Part shown: positions 20,132-30,050 of the stretch, in pieces
How positions within the stretch are numbered: position 1 is the stretch's first letter
Layout of the letters: every line of letters starts with the position of its first letter
NCBI RefSeq assembly: GCF_002752165.1
Contig: NZ_MOMB01000005.1
Span: 58,442-122,441 of the forward strand
DNA from: Erwinia sp. OLFS4
GTDB taxonomy: Bacteria; Pseudomonadota; Gammaproteobacteria; Enterobacterales; Enterobacteriaceae
Direction: 5' to 3'
DNA length: 64,000 nt
The notes under the pieces: model-generated
Seen by the model: only the letters and a program-made list of their open reading frames with translations
Database searches by the model: none
Told to the model about the DNA's origin: nothing
Program-made: the position numbers and the translations under genes

Positions 20132-21268
20132 TTACAGGTCGAGCTGGCGACGGGTGCGACCAGAGCTGAGATAATCGGCAATATAATCCTGTGATATCTC
20201 GCCACTATAGCGCCCGTCTTCATCGACAATCGGCATCCAGGTGGTGTTGTGTTCGTACAGTTTAGACAGCACCACGCGCAAATTTTCTTCAGCCCGGCCA
20301 GTCACTTTAAAGGAATGTGTCAGATCGGCGCAGCTGCCTTCGGCATGGCGCGCCTCACGACGTTTGACAAAACCAAGCGGCCGGCCTTCCTCATCCACTA
20401 CGGTGATTGAACGCATATCGTTATCGTCCATAGTGGCAAAAGCCTCACTAAGCGGCGTTGAACGCTGTACGGTGATCGTCGGTTGTTGATCGGTAACGTC
20501 ACCGGCAGAGACCAGCAACAGACGTTTCAGCGTCCGGTCCTGACCAACAAAGGAGCCCACAAACTCATTACGCGGTTTGGCAAGCAGTTCATCCGGGCTG
20601 GCACACTGCACTATTTTGCCCTGGCCAAATACTGCGATGCGGTCGCCTAATTTTAACGCTTCATCAATATCATGGCTGACCAGCATGACGGTTTTTTTCA
20701 GTTGCCGCTGCATATCAAGAAATTCATTCTGGATTACTTCACGGTTAATTGGGTCAACGGCACCGAAGGGTTCATCCATCAACAACACCGGCGGATCGGC
20801 AGCAAGGGCGCGTATCACACCAATACGTTGCTGCTGTCCGCCTGAGAGTTCACGCGGATAGCGATGCATATATTTTGTCGGGTCAAGCGCAACCATACTC
20901 ATCAGTTCGCGTGCACGCTCTGCACAGCGCTGTTTCTCCCAGCCAAGCATGCGGGGCACCACCATAATATTCTCTTCAATGGTCATATTGGGAAACAGGC
21001 CGATTTGCTGAATGACATAGCCGATATTGCGGCGCAGAGTGACGGTATCCTGGGCGCTGGTATCTTCGCCGTTAATAAAAATTTTGCCACTGGTGGCCGG
21101 GATCAGGCGGTTAATCATTTTCAGGGTGGTGGTTTTACCACAGCCGGAAGGGCCGAGCAGTACGCACATTTCTCCTTCCGGTACGTTGAGACTGACATTA
21201 TCCACGGCATTAAAAGTGGTGCCGTTCTTCTGGGAGAACGTTTTAGTGAGATTTTCCAGTTTTATCAT
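20132..21268 (-). CDS. osmV: OsmU-type compatible-solute ABC transporter, ATP-binding subunit
   Basis: ATPase of a glycine-betaine/choline-O-sulfate type importer. It is 378 residues, very close to Salmonella OsmV. Walker A GPSGCGKTT, signature SGGQQQR and Walker B VLLMDEP are intact, and the C-terminal part (from about residue 250) is a tandem CBS module that in related transporters senses ionic strength. The ATG at 21268 (MIKLENLTKTFSQKN) is chosen; the frame is open upstream. The start shares one base with the osmW stop. It is the last gene of a four-gene operon transcribed from about 23.6 kb. Confidence 0.94.
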   Translation of the reverse strand: MIKLENLTKTFSQKNGTTFNAVDNVSLNVPEGEMCVLLGPSGCGKTTTLKMINRLIPATSGKIFINGEDTSAQDTVTLRRNIGYVIQQIGLFPNMTIEENIMVVPRMLGWEKQRCAERARELMSMVALDPTKYMHRYPRELSGGQQQRIGVIRALAADPPVLLMDEPFGAVDPINREVIQNEFLDMQRQLKKTVMLVSHDIDEALKLGDRIAVFGQGKIVQCASPDELLAKPRNEFVGSFVGQDRTLKRLLLVSAGDVTDQQPTITVQRSTPLSEAFATMDDNDMRSITVVDEEGRPLGFVKRREARHAEGSCADLTHSFKVTGRAEENLRVVLSKLYEHNTTWMPIVDEDGRYSGEISQDYIADYLSSGRTRRQLDL

Positions 21269-21915
21269 TATCGAATCCCCTTTGGAGTCAGCGCCAGCTG
21301 CAGACGGTGCAGCAGCCAGTCGAGAATAATTGCCAGCAAACAAATCATCAGCGCCCCGGCAATCAGCATGCGCACGTCGCTACCGCTAATGCCATCAAGC
21401 AGCAGCAGGCCGAGGCCGCCGGCACCAATAACGGCCGCAATCGCCATCACGCCGACGTTCATGACCACCGCCGTGCGGATACCACCAAAAATGACCGGCA
21501 GCGCCATCGGAATTTCCACCCAGCGCAGCCGTTGCCAGAACGTCATACCTATACCACGTCCGGCCTCACGCAGCCCCCCCGGCAGATTTTCCAGCGCGGT
21601 ATGGGTATTACGCACAATAGGCAGCAGAGAATAGAGGAAAACGGCGGTAACCGCCGGCAGCACGCCAATCCCCTGACCAATAAGTGAAAAGAGCGGGATC
21701 ATGATGCCAAACAGGGCAATAGAAGGAATGGTGAGCACGATGGTGGCCAGGCCCAGTACCGGCGTCGCCAGCCATTTAAAGCGTACAATGGCGATACCCA
21801 GCGGCACCCCGATAATGATCGCCATACCTACTGCCAGAGCAACCAGCCACAAATGCTGACCTGTCAGGCCGATAAGATACTGCCAGTTATCAATAATATA
21901 GTGAATGGTGTCCAT
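21268..21915 (-). CDS. osmW: OsmU-type ABC transporter permease
   Basis: A 215-residue permease with five to six hydrophobic helices and the BPD-type permease EAA-like loop around LREAGRGIGMTFWQRLRWVE. It is paired with a second, different permease (22872-23588), which is usual for OsmU/YehZYXW/OpuC systems where the two permeases form a heterodimer. It overlaps osmV by one base and starts 9 bp after the osmX stop. Confidence 0.92.
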   Translation of the reverse strand: MDTIHYIIDNWQYLIGLTGQHLWLVALAVGMAIIIGVPLGIAIVRFKWLATPVLGLATIVLTIPSIALFGIMIPLFSLIGQGIGVLPAVTAVFLYSLLPIVRNTHTALENLPGGLREAGRGIGMTFWQRLRWVEIPMALPVIFGGIRTAVVMNVGVMAIAAVIGAGGLGLLLLDGISGSDVRMLIAGALMICLLAIILDWLLHRLQLALTPKGIR

Positions 21916-21924
21916 CGTTTCCCC

Positions 21925-22854
21925 TTAGAGCAAGCCTTTAGATTTAAGAAAATCGCGAGCGACCTGCTGCGGTGACTGGTGGTCAATATCCACGCGTTTA
22001 TTCAGCTCGGTGATCACCTGGTCACTGATGAGCGGCGAAAGGGCATTCAGGGCGTCGGCAAGACCAGGATGTGAATCCAGCACTTCTTTTCGCACAACCG
22101 GGGTAACGGCATAGCTGGGGAAGAAATGTTTATCGTCCTCAAGCACTTTCAGGTCAAAACCTTTAACCCGGCCATCGGTGGTGTAAATCAATCCGGCGTC
22201 GACAAAGCCATCGCGTATAGCGTTGTACACCAGCCCTGGGTCCATCTGGCGAATCTGTGGCCGGTCGAGCGGCATATTATAAGCTTTTTGCAGCGGCTTC
22301 ATGCCGTCAGAACGGCCGGAAAATTCCAGATCCAATCCTAATAGCCAGTTATGGTCGGGATCGTGCTGGCGGATATCTTCAATTTTCGCCACCAGTTGCG
22401 ACATAGTAGAAATATGCTCCTGTTCAGCGCGTTTACGCGTCATGGCAAAGGCATAGGTGTTATTCATTGGCGCCGGATTAAGCCATACCAGTCCCAGCCT
22501 GGCATCGAGCCGTTTTACCGTGTCATAGGCTTGCTGCGGTGACATCGGCTTGCTGATGTGGTTAAAAATAATTAAGGAGGTCCCGGTGTACTCCCATGTC
22601 ATATCAATTTGTTTATTGATCATGGCATTGCGGCCGATCGTGGTGGCAATATTGGTCTTCGGTTCTACCTGAAAGCCCTTTTTACGCAAATACAGGGTGG
22701 TCATTGCCGAGAGGATGTGTTGCTCGGTGAAGCTTTTGGTTGCAAACACAATGGGTGTTGCCGCCGATGCTGTCAGACTTAGCACCAGGCTGGCCAGCAG
22801 CGTCAATACCAGCCGGCTCAGCCAGCGCTGTAAACAGAAAGGGGTTGCCATCAC
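21925..22854 (-). CDS. osmX: OsmU-type periplasmic substrate-binding protein
   Basis: Periplasmic binding protein of the OpuAC type, 309 residues, with an N-terminal signal sequence ([20 protein letters not shown], cleavage near residue 32). Recognisable blocks are [13 protein letters not shown] near the mature N-terminus, [23 protein letters not shown] and [12 protein letters not shown]. The family binds quaternary amines such as glycine betaine. It lies between the two permease genes, as in Salmonella osmVWXY. Confidence 0.93.
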   Translation of the reverse strand: MMATPFCLQRWLSRLVLTLLASLVLSLTASAATPIVFATKSFTEQHILSAMTTLYLRKKGFQVEPKTNIATTIGRNAMINKQIDMTWEYTGTSLIIFNHISKPMSPQQAYDTVKRLDARLGLVWLNPAPMNNTYAFAMTRKRAEQEHISTMSQLVAKIEDIRQHDPDHNWLLGLDLEFSGRSDGMKPLQKAYNMPLDRPQIRQMDPGLVYNAIRDGFVDAGLIYTTDGRVKGFDLKVLEDDKHFFPSYAVTPVVRKEVLDSHPGLADALNALSPLISDQVITELNKRVDIDHQSPQQVARDFLKSKGLL

Positions 22855-22871
22855 AGTCTCCTTATTGTGGT

Positions 22872-23588
22872 TTAAACGGCGGTATGCGGACTAAGCACTC
22901 GCCCAAGACCCGCCAGCAACATATCCAGAATTAAGGCAAACAGCGCGGTGGCGACGGCGCCAAGGATCAGGGTAGGAAAATCATTAAGATAAATACCGGG
23001 AAAAATCAGTTCGCCATAGCTGCTGGCGCCGATTAAAAAAGCCAGTGGTGCAGTGCCAACGTTAATTGCCGTGGCAATGCGCACGCCGGAAAGGATTACC
23101 GGCATTGCGTTTGGCAGCTCCACCTGACGCAGGCGCTGAATTTTGGTCATGCCCAGTCCGTTAGCCGCTTCAACCATGGCGGCGGGAACGCCAATCAGCC
23201 CGGCATAGGTATTGCGTACAATCGGCAGCAGGGAAGCCAGAAAAAGTGCCACAATAGCCGGTCGATCGCCAATACCAATAATCACCATTGCCAATGCCAG
23301 TACCGCCAGCGGGGGCAGGGTATTACCGATATTAAATATCTGCATGACATATTCTGCCCAGCGCCGGGCAGCGGGTCGACTGAGGATAATCCCGCTGGGT
23401 ATGCCAACCAGTAATGCAAATAGCATTGACCAGAACACCAGCAGCAGATGTTGTTTACCCAGATAAATCAAATCAACCTGGCGGCTTTTGATGGTATCCG
23501 CGCCCAGTCCCGCAACCAGCAGAGCGATAACCACTACAATAAATAACACGGCCAGTATCGTACGCTTCCACAGCGTCGGGTTTTGCAT
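22872..23588 (-). CDS. osmY: OsmU-type ABC transporter permease, second subunit
   Basis: A 238-residue permease, first gene of the operon on the minus strand. It has an N-terminal helix ([20 protein letters not shown]) and the loop [21 protein letters not shown] typical of BPD permeases. The symbol follows Salmonella osmVWXY; the gene is unrelated to E. coli osmY, which encodes an osmotically induced periplasmic protein. Its E. coli analogue is yehW. Confidence 0.9.
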   Translation of the reverse strand: MQNPTLWKRTILAVLFIVVVIALLVAGLGADTIKSRQVDLIYLGKQHLLLVFWSMLFALLVGIPSGIILSRPAARRWAEYVMQIFNIGNTLPPLAVLALAMVIIGIGDRPAIVALFLASLLPIVRNTYAGLIGVPAAMVEAANGLGMTKIQRLRQVELPNAMPVILSGVRIATAINVGTAPLAFLIGASSYGELIFPGIYLNDFPTLILGAVATALFALILDMLLAGLGRVLSPHTAV

Positions 23589-24009
23589 GGGTAAGACTCT
23601 CCCTGATATCAGTGTCAGGAAACGTACAGGGATGAGGATGCCCGACGTTTCCCTTGTTATAGAAGAGGTGGCGGAGCGACAGAAAGCATAAAAATGGTGC
23701 TGATACTTTCCAAAACCGCACCAGCCTTCAGCAGTAGTGAGTTAAACCTTAGCGCAATGTTTGTTTGGCAGGCAGGTCACTAACCGCCTATAAGTCTATA
23801 GCAGCAGGGCGATGGGATTGCCAACTTTGCGTCATAAATCAGCATGATAGTTTGTGATAAATTCAGCGTAAGCCGGTGCCAGATAAGGAAATCTATCGAT
23901 GAAAAAAATTTATCGAAAAATAAGTGACAATGTCACAACTACCGCACGCAGGGGAAATTGAACGGTGCCATCATCGGCTAGGCTCGGAGAACGCTAAAAA
24001 AGGAATACC
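23589..24009. other. Intergenic region between the osm operon and an MFS gene
   Basis: 421 bp between divergent genes with no gene that I can support. The osm promoter should lie in the left part and the MFS promoter in the AT-rich right part. No clear operator palindrome was found. An osmotically induced promoter is expected here from the function of the operon but is not shown by the sequence. Confidence 0.4.
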
Positions 24010-25488
24010 ATGACGGATAACACTGCACAGCACGTTCCTCATCGCCCGCTTATCCTGATCGCGGCAATGCTGGCTATGTTTATGGCCGCGATTGAGGTCA
24101 CTATTGTCGCAACGGCGATGCCAAGCATTATTGCCGGACTGGGTGGGTTTTCTCACTTTGGTTGGGTATTTTCAATTTACCTGCTCACCCAGGCGGTGTG
24201 TGTGCCGTTATACGGCCGGCTTGCCGATATCTGGGGGAGAAAAAAAGTTTTTTTCCTCGGAACATCGCTTTTTTTACTCGGATCGGTTTTGTGCGGATTT
24301 GCACCTTCAATGACCTGGCTGATTTTTTTCCGGGCATTCCAGGGGCTGGGGGCCGGCGCTATTATGCCGCTAGCCTCAACCATTGTTGCCGATGTTTATG
24401 GTCCTGACGAACGTGCCAGGGTACAAGGCTGGTTATCCAGCGTCTGGGGATTCGCGGCGATTACCGGCCCGCTTACCGGTGCCTGGATTGTGCTGCATTT
24501 CAACTGGGCGGTGGTTTTCTGGGTTAATCTGCCGGTTGGCGTGATTGCAATGCTGATGCTTGCGCGCTGGCTGGCTGAACCGGTAGAAAAACAGCCGCAT
24601 CGTCTGAATATTACCGGCAGTGTGTTAATGATGGTCACGGTAACCGCGCTGATTGGTGCATTATTGCAGGCGCAAATAGCCGGCGTCTGGCTGCTATTGT
24701 TACTGGCTGTGGCAGCAGGCGGTGGCTGGCTACTGTATAAACATGAGCGCAGTGCGCAGGAACCCTTATTTCCTCACGCCCTGTGGCGTAGCCGCATCCA
24801 GCTTGCCGGTAATGCCGGCAACCTGATTATTGGTGCGGCAATGATGGGCATTAGCGCATTTCTGCCGACCTGGATCCAGGGCGTAAATGGCGGAACGCCG
24901 TTAGAAGCTGGCAGTGCGCTGGCAATGATGTCGATTGGCTGGCCACTGGCAAGTACCCTGAGCGGACGTGTGATTGCCCGTACCTCTTATCGCGTGGCAG
25001 CATTAATGGGCAGTATATTGCTTATTGCCGGTTGTGGTTCCCTGCTGTTATTGCACAGTGAAAGCAGGATTGTCAGCGCAGGGCTGATGGCATTTTTAAT
25101 TGGCAGCGGAATGGGCATGACCAGTACCACATTTCTGGTGGCGGTGCAGAACGACGCCAGCTATCACATTCGGGGTATCTGTACGGCGTCGGTGATGTTC
25201 AGCCGTATGCTGGGCTCTGCACTGGGAACTGCGGTGATGGGGGCGGTGCTTAATTATAATCTGGCACTGCGTTTGCCCGATTTTCACGATCCGGTGCAGC
25301 AAATGATGTCGCCAGCGCAGCGCGCTGGCTTAAGCGGGGCAGTGTTACAACGGCTGACGCAGCAGGTTGCAGGCTCACTGCACTGGGTGTTTTTCGTCGC
25401 ACTGCTGTTTGCACTGGCCTGCGTGGTTGCAGCGAAAATGTTACCCGCTGCGGATCGTCCCGGTAGTTATGGCGTCGGGGAGTCCTGA
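24010..25488 (+). CDS. DHA2-family MFS drug exporter
   Basis: A 492-residue major facilitator, about 14 predicted transmembrane helices, like EmrB/QacA-type proton-coupled drug exporters. The N-terminal motif FMAAIEVTIVATAMPSI is the motif D1 region of the family; GRLADIWGRKKVF is motif A and GLGAGAIMPLASTIVAD is in the motif B/C region. Start ATG 24010 follows AAAAAAGGAAT. No dedicated membrane-fusion partner or regulator is next to it. Its last 22 bp overlap the convergent ynfD. Substrate unknown. Confidence 0.88.
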   Translation: MTDNTAQHVPHRPLILIAAMLAMFMAAIEVTIVATAMPSIIAGLGGFSHFGWVFSIYLLTQAVCVPLYGRLADIWGRKKVFFLGTSLFLLGSVLCGFAPSMTWLIFFRAFQGLGAGAIMPLASTIVADVYGPDERARVQGWLSSVWGFAAITGPLTGAWIVLHFNWAVVFWVNLPVGVIAMLMLARWLAEPVEKQPHRLNITGSVLMMVTVTALIGALLQAQIAGVWLLLLLAVAAGGGWLLYKHERSAQEPLFPHALWRSRIQLAGNAGNLIIGAAMMGISAFLPTWIQGVNGGTPLEAGSALAMMSIGWPLASTLSGRVIARTSYRVAALMGSILLIAGCGSLLLLHSESRIVSAGLMAFLIGSGMGMTSTTFLVAVQNDASYHIRGICTASVMFSRMLGSALGTAVMGAVLNYNLALRLPDFHDPVQQMMSPAQRAGLSGAVLQRLTQQVAGSLHWVFFVALLFALACVVAAKMLPAADRPGSYGVGES

Positions 25489-25763
25489 CTGGTGCCGGCG
25501 TTAGCCGGCACGCGGGTATCATTTTCACTGCTGTTACGGCGGTAGATGATTTTCTGTGAGTCATTTTCACAGTGACCAACAACCAGGCCGTCAGTTTGAT
25601 CATCAGCCTGATCGTTGGGGACTATTTCCAGCGTAAAACCGCTTTCAGGTACCCCATTGTTGATGATTTTCTGGCTGATTTGCGCTTTTACTGATTCACA
25701 GGATGCCTGCGCCAGTAATGGGGTGACGAGTAACAGGCCGGTCAGTATCCACTTGTTATTCAT
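25467..25763 (-). CDS. ynfD: Small periplasmic DUF1161 protein YnfD
   Basis: A 98-residue protein with a signal peptide (about residues 1-20, cleaved after AQA) and the DUF1161 pattern C-E-S-V-K-A-Q-I then FTLEIVP and VVGHCENDSQKIIYRR; two Cys may form a disulfide. Function unknown. I prefer ATG 25763 because AAGGA lies about 12 bases upstream; an in-frame ATG at 25775 overlaps that ribosome site. The C-terminal tail is longer than the DUF1161 core. Neighbouring ynfB and ynfA confirm synteny with E. coli. Confidence 0.85.
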   Translation of the reverse strand: MNNKWILTGLLLVTPLLAQASCESVKAQISQKIINNGVPESGFTLEIVPNDQADDQTDGLVVGHCENDSQKIIYRRNSSENDTRVPANAGTSQDSPTP

Positions 25764-25818
25764 CTTATTTCTCATCCTTTTGCTAAAGACCCGCGCTTAC
25801 TATAGCACCTTGCGTAAA

Positions 25819-26163
25819 TCAGGGGGTAACCGGGCGACCGGTACGACGGTCAAGACAACGCAATGAGTTAGGCTCCCAGTAGGCGTTGACGTTAAGGCTG
25901 TGTTCACAGGCGTCGCGGTTATCAAGGCCATTAGCCGCTTTATCAAACTGCTTTTCAGCCCGCTGATTTATTTTATTCCGCAAGTTGCGCGTGGCGTCCC
26001 ACTGCTCTTTTTGCTCACGGGCTTCTTCACGGCTCAGCGGATTACCATTACTATCCAGAATGATGTGCTGGGTAGCCGCCTGTGCCATCTGACTCAGAGG
26101 AAGGCCACCCGCCAGAAGCGTGAACAGCAGGGCCGGGGTCAGGGATTTAATTAACGTTTTCAT
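25819..26163 (-). CDS. ynfB: DUF1283 periplasmic protein YnfB
   Basis: A 114-residue exported protein with a signal peptide ending near MAQAA (residues about 26-30). The mature region has the DUF1283 hallmarks EKEQWDATRNLR-like (here KEQWDATRNLRNKINQR), DNRDACE and YWEPNSLRCLDRRTGR, close to E. coli YnfB. No known function. It is 55 bp upstream of ynfD, so the two may be cotranscribed. Confidence 0.9.
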   Translation of the reverse strand: MKTLIKSLTPALLFTLLAGGLPLSQMAQAATQHIILDSNGNPLSREEAREQKEQWDATRNLRNKINQRAEKQFDKAANGLDNRDACEHSLNVNAYWEPNSLRCLDRRTGRPVTP

Positions 26164-26263
26164 TAAATTGATTCCTTTTTAAGATCGCTCATAGTATATC
26201 ATCAGGCGATTTATTGCCCAGTTCAACATTCGCTTCATTGAGGTAACAGAGAGAATTGTTGTG

Positions 26264-26590
26264 ATGTTAAAAATCACGTTGTTGTTTTTTCTGACTGCAT
26301 TAACAGAAATCTGCGGGTGTTATCTGCCCTGGCTGTGGCTAAAAAAGGGGGCCAGCGCCTGGTTACTGTTGCCTGCGGTGGCCAGTCTTACGCTGTTTGT
26401 CTGGCTACTGACGCTTCATCCGGTTGCCAGCGGTCGGGTATACGCCGCCTATGGAGGGGTTTACGTGATGAGCGCGCTTATCTGGCTACGGATTATTGAC
26501 GGCGTCAGACTCAGCCCGTGGGACTGGCTGGGGGGCGCGGTTGCATTAAGCGGAATGCTGATTATTGTTGCCGGCTGGGGTAGCAGATAA
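26264..26590 (+). CDS. ynfA: UPF0060 small membrane protein YnfA
   Basis: A 108-residue protein with four transmembrane helices, resembling small multidrug resistance exporters in fold. [20 protein letters not shown] at the N-terminus and [15 protein letters not shown] in the middle match E. coli YnfA. I start at ATG 26264; a GTG sits directly before it. It is divergent from ynfB. A transport role for some homologues has been proposed, but is not shown here. Confidence 0.92.
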   Translation: MLKITLLFFLTALTEICGCYLPWLWLKKGASAWLLLPAVASLTLFVWLLTLHPVASGRVYAAYGGVYVMSALIWLRIIDGVRLSPWDWLGGAVALSGMLIIVAGWGSR

Positions 26591-26642
26591 GCAGGTCTGG
26601 CGCGATGCAGCCTTATTGCTTGCTACCCCAGGGTGTGCAGAT

Positions 26643-27389
26643 TTAGCCTTTGTACACTTTCAGGCCGGCAGTTGTCTGCGCCACCGGCATCATTTCCAGG
26701 CTGTTAATATTAACGTGGGCAGGAAGTGTGGCTACCCACCACACGGCTTCCGTCACATCCTCTGCCGTTAACGGCGCGGTATTTTCGTATACGTTACTGG
26801 CTTTTGCCTCGTCACCTTTATAACGGACGCTGGAAAATTCGGTGCCGCCCACCAGGCCTGGTTCAATATTGGTTACCCGCAGCGCCGTGCCGTGCAGGTC
26901 GGTACGCAAATTCAGACTGAACTGACGTACAAATGCTTTGCTGGCGCCATAGACGTTACCACCCGGGTAAGGCCAGTTACCGGCGGTGGAACCAATATTA
27001 ATAATATGACCACGATTGCGGGCTACCATGCCAGGCAACAGCGCATGCGTCATATAAACCAGACCTTTATTATTGGTGTCTATCATGGTTTCCCAGTCAT
27101 CAACGCTGGCCTGCTGGGCCGGTTCAACCCCCAGAGCCAGGCCGGCATTGTTCACCAGGATGTCAATCGCCTGCCATTCTGCCGGCAGCCCGGCCACAAC
27201 CTGCTCTATATCGGCACGGTGACGGACATCAAGCGCTATCGGCAAAAGTGCGTCACCAAGAGAACTTTTCAGCGCATCAAGCCGTGACTGGCGCCGGCCG
27301 GTGCCAATAACCCGGTGACCTTCAGCAACGAAACGGCGGGCAATACTCTGACCAAAACCGGCGGTTACACCGGTAATAAATACAATCAT
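26643..27389 (-). CDS. ydfG: 3-hydroxy acid dehydrogenase / malonic semialdehyde reductase
   Basis: Short-chain dehydrogenase of 248 residues, the same length as E. coli YdfG, which oxidises serine and 3-hydroxy acids with NADP and reduces malonic semialdehyde. It has the cofactor motif TGVTAGFGQS, NNAGLALG, the catalytic Ser in INIGSTAG and YGASK with Tyr and Lys. It is divergent from dcp, as in E. coli. Confidence 0.95.
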   Translation of the reverse strand: MIVFITGVTAGFGQSIARRFVAEGHRVIGTGRRQSRLDALKSSLGDALLPIALDVRHRADIEQVVAGLPAEWQAIDILVNNAGLALGVEPAQQASVDDWETMIDTNNKGLVYMTHALLPGMVARNRGHIINIGSTAGNWPYPGGNVYGASKAFVRQFSLNLRTDLHGTALRVTNIEPGLVGGTEFSSVRYKGDEAKASNVYENTAPLTAEDVTEAVWWVATLPAHVNINSLEMMPVAQTTAGLKVYKG

Positions 27390-27578
27390 TCGGTTAATCC
27401 TCAGCGTTTGCAGGTTGCATTTTGTGTCAGCTTAACATGCGCTGTCAGGCTTGTTCCAGCGCATCGGGCATCACTGCTACCCGCTGGGGCGCGCAATGTC
27501 GGGATTAGCTTACTCTGCCCTGAATGGACAATCCTGGCTATGATAAAACCTTACGCCTTAAACAGGAGAGTGGCGAAA

Positions 27579-29708
27579 ATGCGTATTTCAGTGGCATTAA
27601 TGCTGGCGATGACATTGACCAGCGTTCAGGCAGAAAGCAAGGAGAACGATAACATGCAAGACTGGCAACATAACCCATTCAGTCAGCCAGCATCCTTACC
27701 CTTCCAGGCACCGCCTTTTGATCGTATTAAAGAAAGTGATTACCGCCAGGCGCTGGAAAAAGGCATGGCGGAAAAACGCCGTGAAGTGATGGCAATCGCT
27801 CAGCAGCAGGATGCACCTACCTTTGCAAATACCTATGAAGCGCTGGAACGCAGTGGCCAGTTACTCAACCGGGTAAATCTGATATTCAGTGCCATGACCG
27901 CCGCCAATACCAGTGATTATCTGCAGCAGCTGGATGAAGAAATGCAGCCGCGTCTTGCCGCGCTGCAGGATGAAATTTATCTTAATGCTACGCTGTTTTC
28001 CCGTCTGGATGCCGTTTATCAGCAACGGGATAAGCTGCATCTGGATGCTGAATCGCTGAGACTGGTGGAAGAAACCTGGCAGGCGTTTCGTCTTGCCGGT
28101 GCCACGCTTAATGAAGAACAAAAAACCCGGCTAAAAAAACTTAATCAGCAGGAAGCCAGCCTCAGCACGCGCTTTACTAACCGGCTACTGGCTGCCAGTA
28201 AAGCCGGCAGCGTACAAATAAACCTGCGTCAGGCACTTGAGGGGTTAAGTGACAGCGAAATTGCCAGCGCCCATCAGGCCGCCAGTGCCGGTGGGGGCAA
28301 CGGCTGGTTGTTAGCGTTGCAAAATACGACTCAGCAACCCGCGCTACAGAGGTTAACAGATCGCCACACCCGGGAAGCATTATTTACGGCGGGCTGGCAG
28401 CGTGCAGAAAAGGGTGATGGCAATGATACCCGCGAAATTTTACTGCAGCTGGCGGATGTCCGGGCCCGTCAGGCTGAATTGCTGGGTTACCAGAGCTATG
28501 CACAATGGGCCCTGACAAATCAAATGGCGAAAACACCCGGTGTGGCGTTGCGGTTCATGCGCGATTTAGTCCCGGCGGCAACAGCAAGGGCAAAGCGCGA
28601 AGCGGCGGATCTGCAGGCGGTGATTGACCAGCAGAAAGGGCATTTTACCCTCGCGCCCTGGGACTGGCAGTATTATGCCGCACAGGTAAAACAGTCGCGT
28701 TATCATCTTGATGAAAGCGAAATCCGTCCTTACTTCGAACTGAATAACGTGCTGGAAAATGGCGTGTTTTATGCGGCTAGCCAGCTGTACGGTCTGCATT
28801 TTAAAGCGCGTCATGATATTCCGGTTTACCATCCGGATGTGCGGGTTTATGAAGTGCGCGATCGGGATGGATCGCCGCTCGGTTTGTTTTATGCTGACCT
28901 GTTTAAGCGCGACAATAAGGGTGGCGGTGCCTGGATGAGCAATTTTGTTAATCAGTCAACCTTGCTCGACAGTAAGCCCGTTATCTATAATGTTGCTAAT
29001 ATTCCTCATCCTCCAGCCGGCGAGCCGGTGCTACTCAGCTGGGATGAGGTAATTACGCTGTTTCACGAATTTGGTCATGCGCTGCATGGTTTGTTTGCAA
29101 CACAGCGTTATCCCAGTCTGTCGGGAACCAACACCCCGCGTGATTTTGTCGAATTTCCTTCACAACTCAACGAACACTGGGCCAGCGATCCCCAGGTCTT
29201 TCGCCACTATGCCCGACACTGGCAAACCGGGGCAGTGATGCCGCAGGCGTTGCACGATAAAGTGATCAGAGCCAGTCGTTTTAATAAAGGCTATGAAATG
29301 ACCGAACTGCTGGCGGCGGCGCTACTGGATATGCACTGGCACAGCATTGATGCACAGCATCTGCCACAGAATGTTGATACCTTCGAAAATCAGGCGCTAA
29401 GCCAGGAAGCCATTGCCCTGTCAGCGGTGCCGCCGCGCTATCGTTCCAGCTATTTCCAGCATATATGGGGGGGCGGTTATGCGGCGGGTTACTATGCTTA
29501 CCTCTGGACGCAGATGCTGGCCGACGATGGATTCAGCTGGTTTAACCAGCGGGGTGGGCTGACCGCTGAAAATGGGCAGATCTTCCGCGACAAGGTTCTG
29601 TCACGCGGCAACAGTGAGGACCTGCAAAAGCTGTATCATGACTGGCGCGGGCATGATCCGCAAATCGGCCCGATGCTGATTAATCGTGGCCTGAAAGAAG
29701 CGCCTTAA
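27579..29708 (+). CDS. dcp: Peptidyl-dipeptidase Dcp, probably exported
   Basis: M3-family zinc metallopeptidase that removes C-terminal dipeptides. The active site HEFGHALHGLF gives HExxH, with the third ligand Glu in the EFPSQLNEHW segment; YFQHIWGGGYAAGYYAYLW is the conserved C-terminal block. From ATG 27579 the protein is 709 residues and begins with a signal-peptide-like MRISVALMLAMTLTSVQA. A second in-frame ATG at 27654 (MQDWQHNPF) has a near-perfect AAGGAGA site and would make a protein of about 684 residues, close to the 681-residue E. coli enzyme. The frame is open well upstream, but that part overlaps ydfG. Confidence 0.93.
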   Translation: MRISVALMLAMTLTSVQAESKENDNMQDWQHNPFSQPASLPFQAPPFDRIKESDYRQALEKGMAEKRREVMAIAQQQDAPTFANTYEALERSGQLLNRVNLIFSAMTAANTSDYLQQLDEEMQPRLAALQDEIYLNATLFSRLDAVYQQRDKLHLDAESLRLVEETWQAFRLAGATLNEEQKTRLKKLNQQEASLSTRFTNRLLAASKAGSVQINLRQALEGLSDSEIASAHQAASAGGGNGWLLALQNTTQQPALQRLTDRHTREALFTAGWQRAEKGDGNDTREILLQLADVRARQAELLGYQSYAQWALTNQMAKTPGVALRFMRDLVPAATARAKREAADLQAVIDQQKGHFTLAPWDWQYYAAQVKQSRYHLDESEIRPYFELNNVLENGVFYAASQLYGLHFKARHDIPVYHPDVRVYEVRDRDGSPLGLFYADLFKRDNKGGGAWMSNFVNQSTLLDSKPVIYNVANIPHPPAGEPVLLSWDEVITLFHEFGHALHGLFATQRYPSLSGTNTPRDFVEFPSQLNEHWASDPQVFRHYARHWQTGAVMPQALHDKVIRASRFNKGYEMTELLAAALLDMHWHSIDAQHLPQNVDTFENQALSQEAIALSAVPPRYRSSYFQHIWGGGYAAGYYAYLWTQMLADDGFSWFNQRGGLTAENGQIFRDKVLSRGNSEDLQKLYHDWRGHDPQIGPMLINRGLKEAP

Positions 29709-30050
29709 TGGGTTTTTCAGCGATGAACGCATGACAAAACACACGATATTCTCAGGATATTTATGGTGCGTTGTCCGTCACCTTGTTGTCGGGTGAACGC
29801 GGCGGCAGCGCGCGCGTCATTCAATACTATGCTGGTGCCATTGGTTCCGGCCGTAATGAGGTAGCGTTGCTGTGGCCGTGCAAGTGATGACGTTTTATTT
29901 TAAGCCTGACAAGCCGCTGCTGGCCGAAACGGCACGCTTAACCCTGAGTCCCTCAGCTGGTTGACTGGTCTGCCGCCGGCGTTTTTCATTGGCAACGCCC
30001 GTGCTTTTTGCCAAAGTGGATTCGCGATCGCTACTCCGGGAGAAACGGCT
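29709..30050. other. Gap after dcp with a short unassigned open stretch
   Basis: 342 bp between dcp and the racemase-like gene. One plus-strand frame is open for about 50 codons between in-frame TGA codons near 29731 and 29886 and reads protein-like (for example YGALSVTLLSGERGGSARV), but it has no start or ribosome site and I recognise no family, so it may be a gene remnant or chance. No terminator is obvious. Confidence 0.3.
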
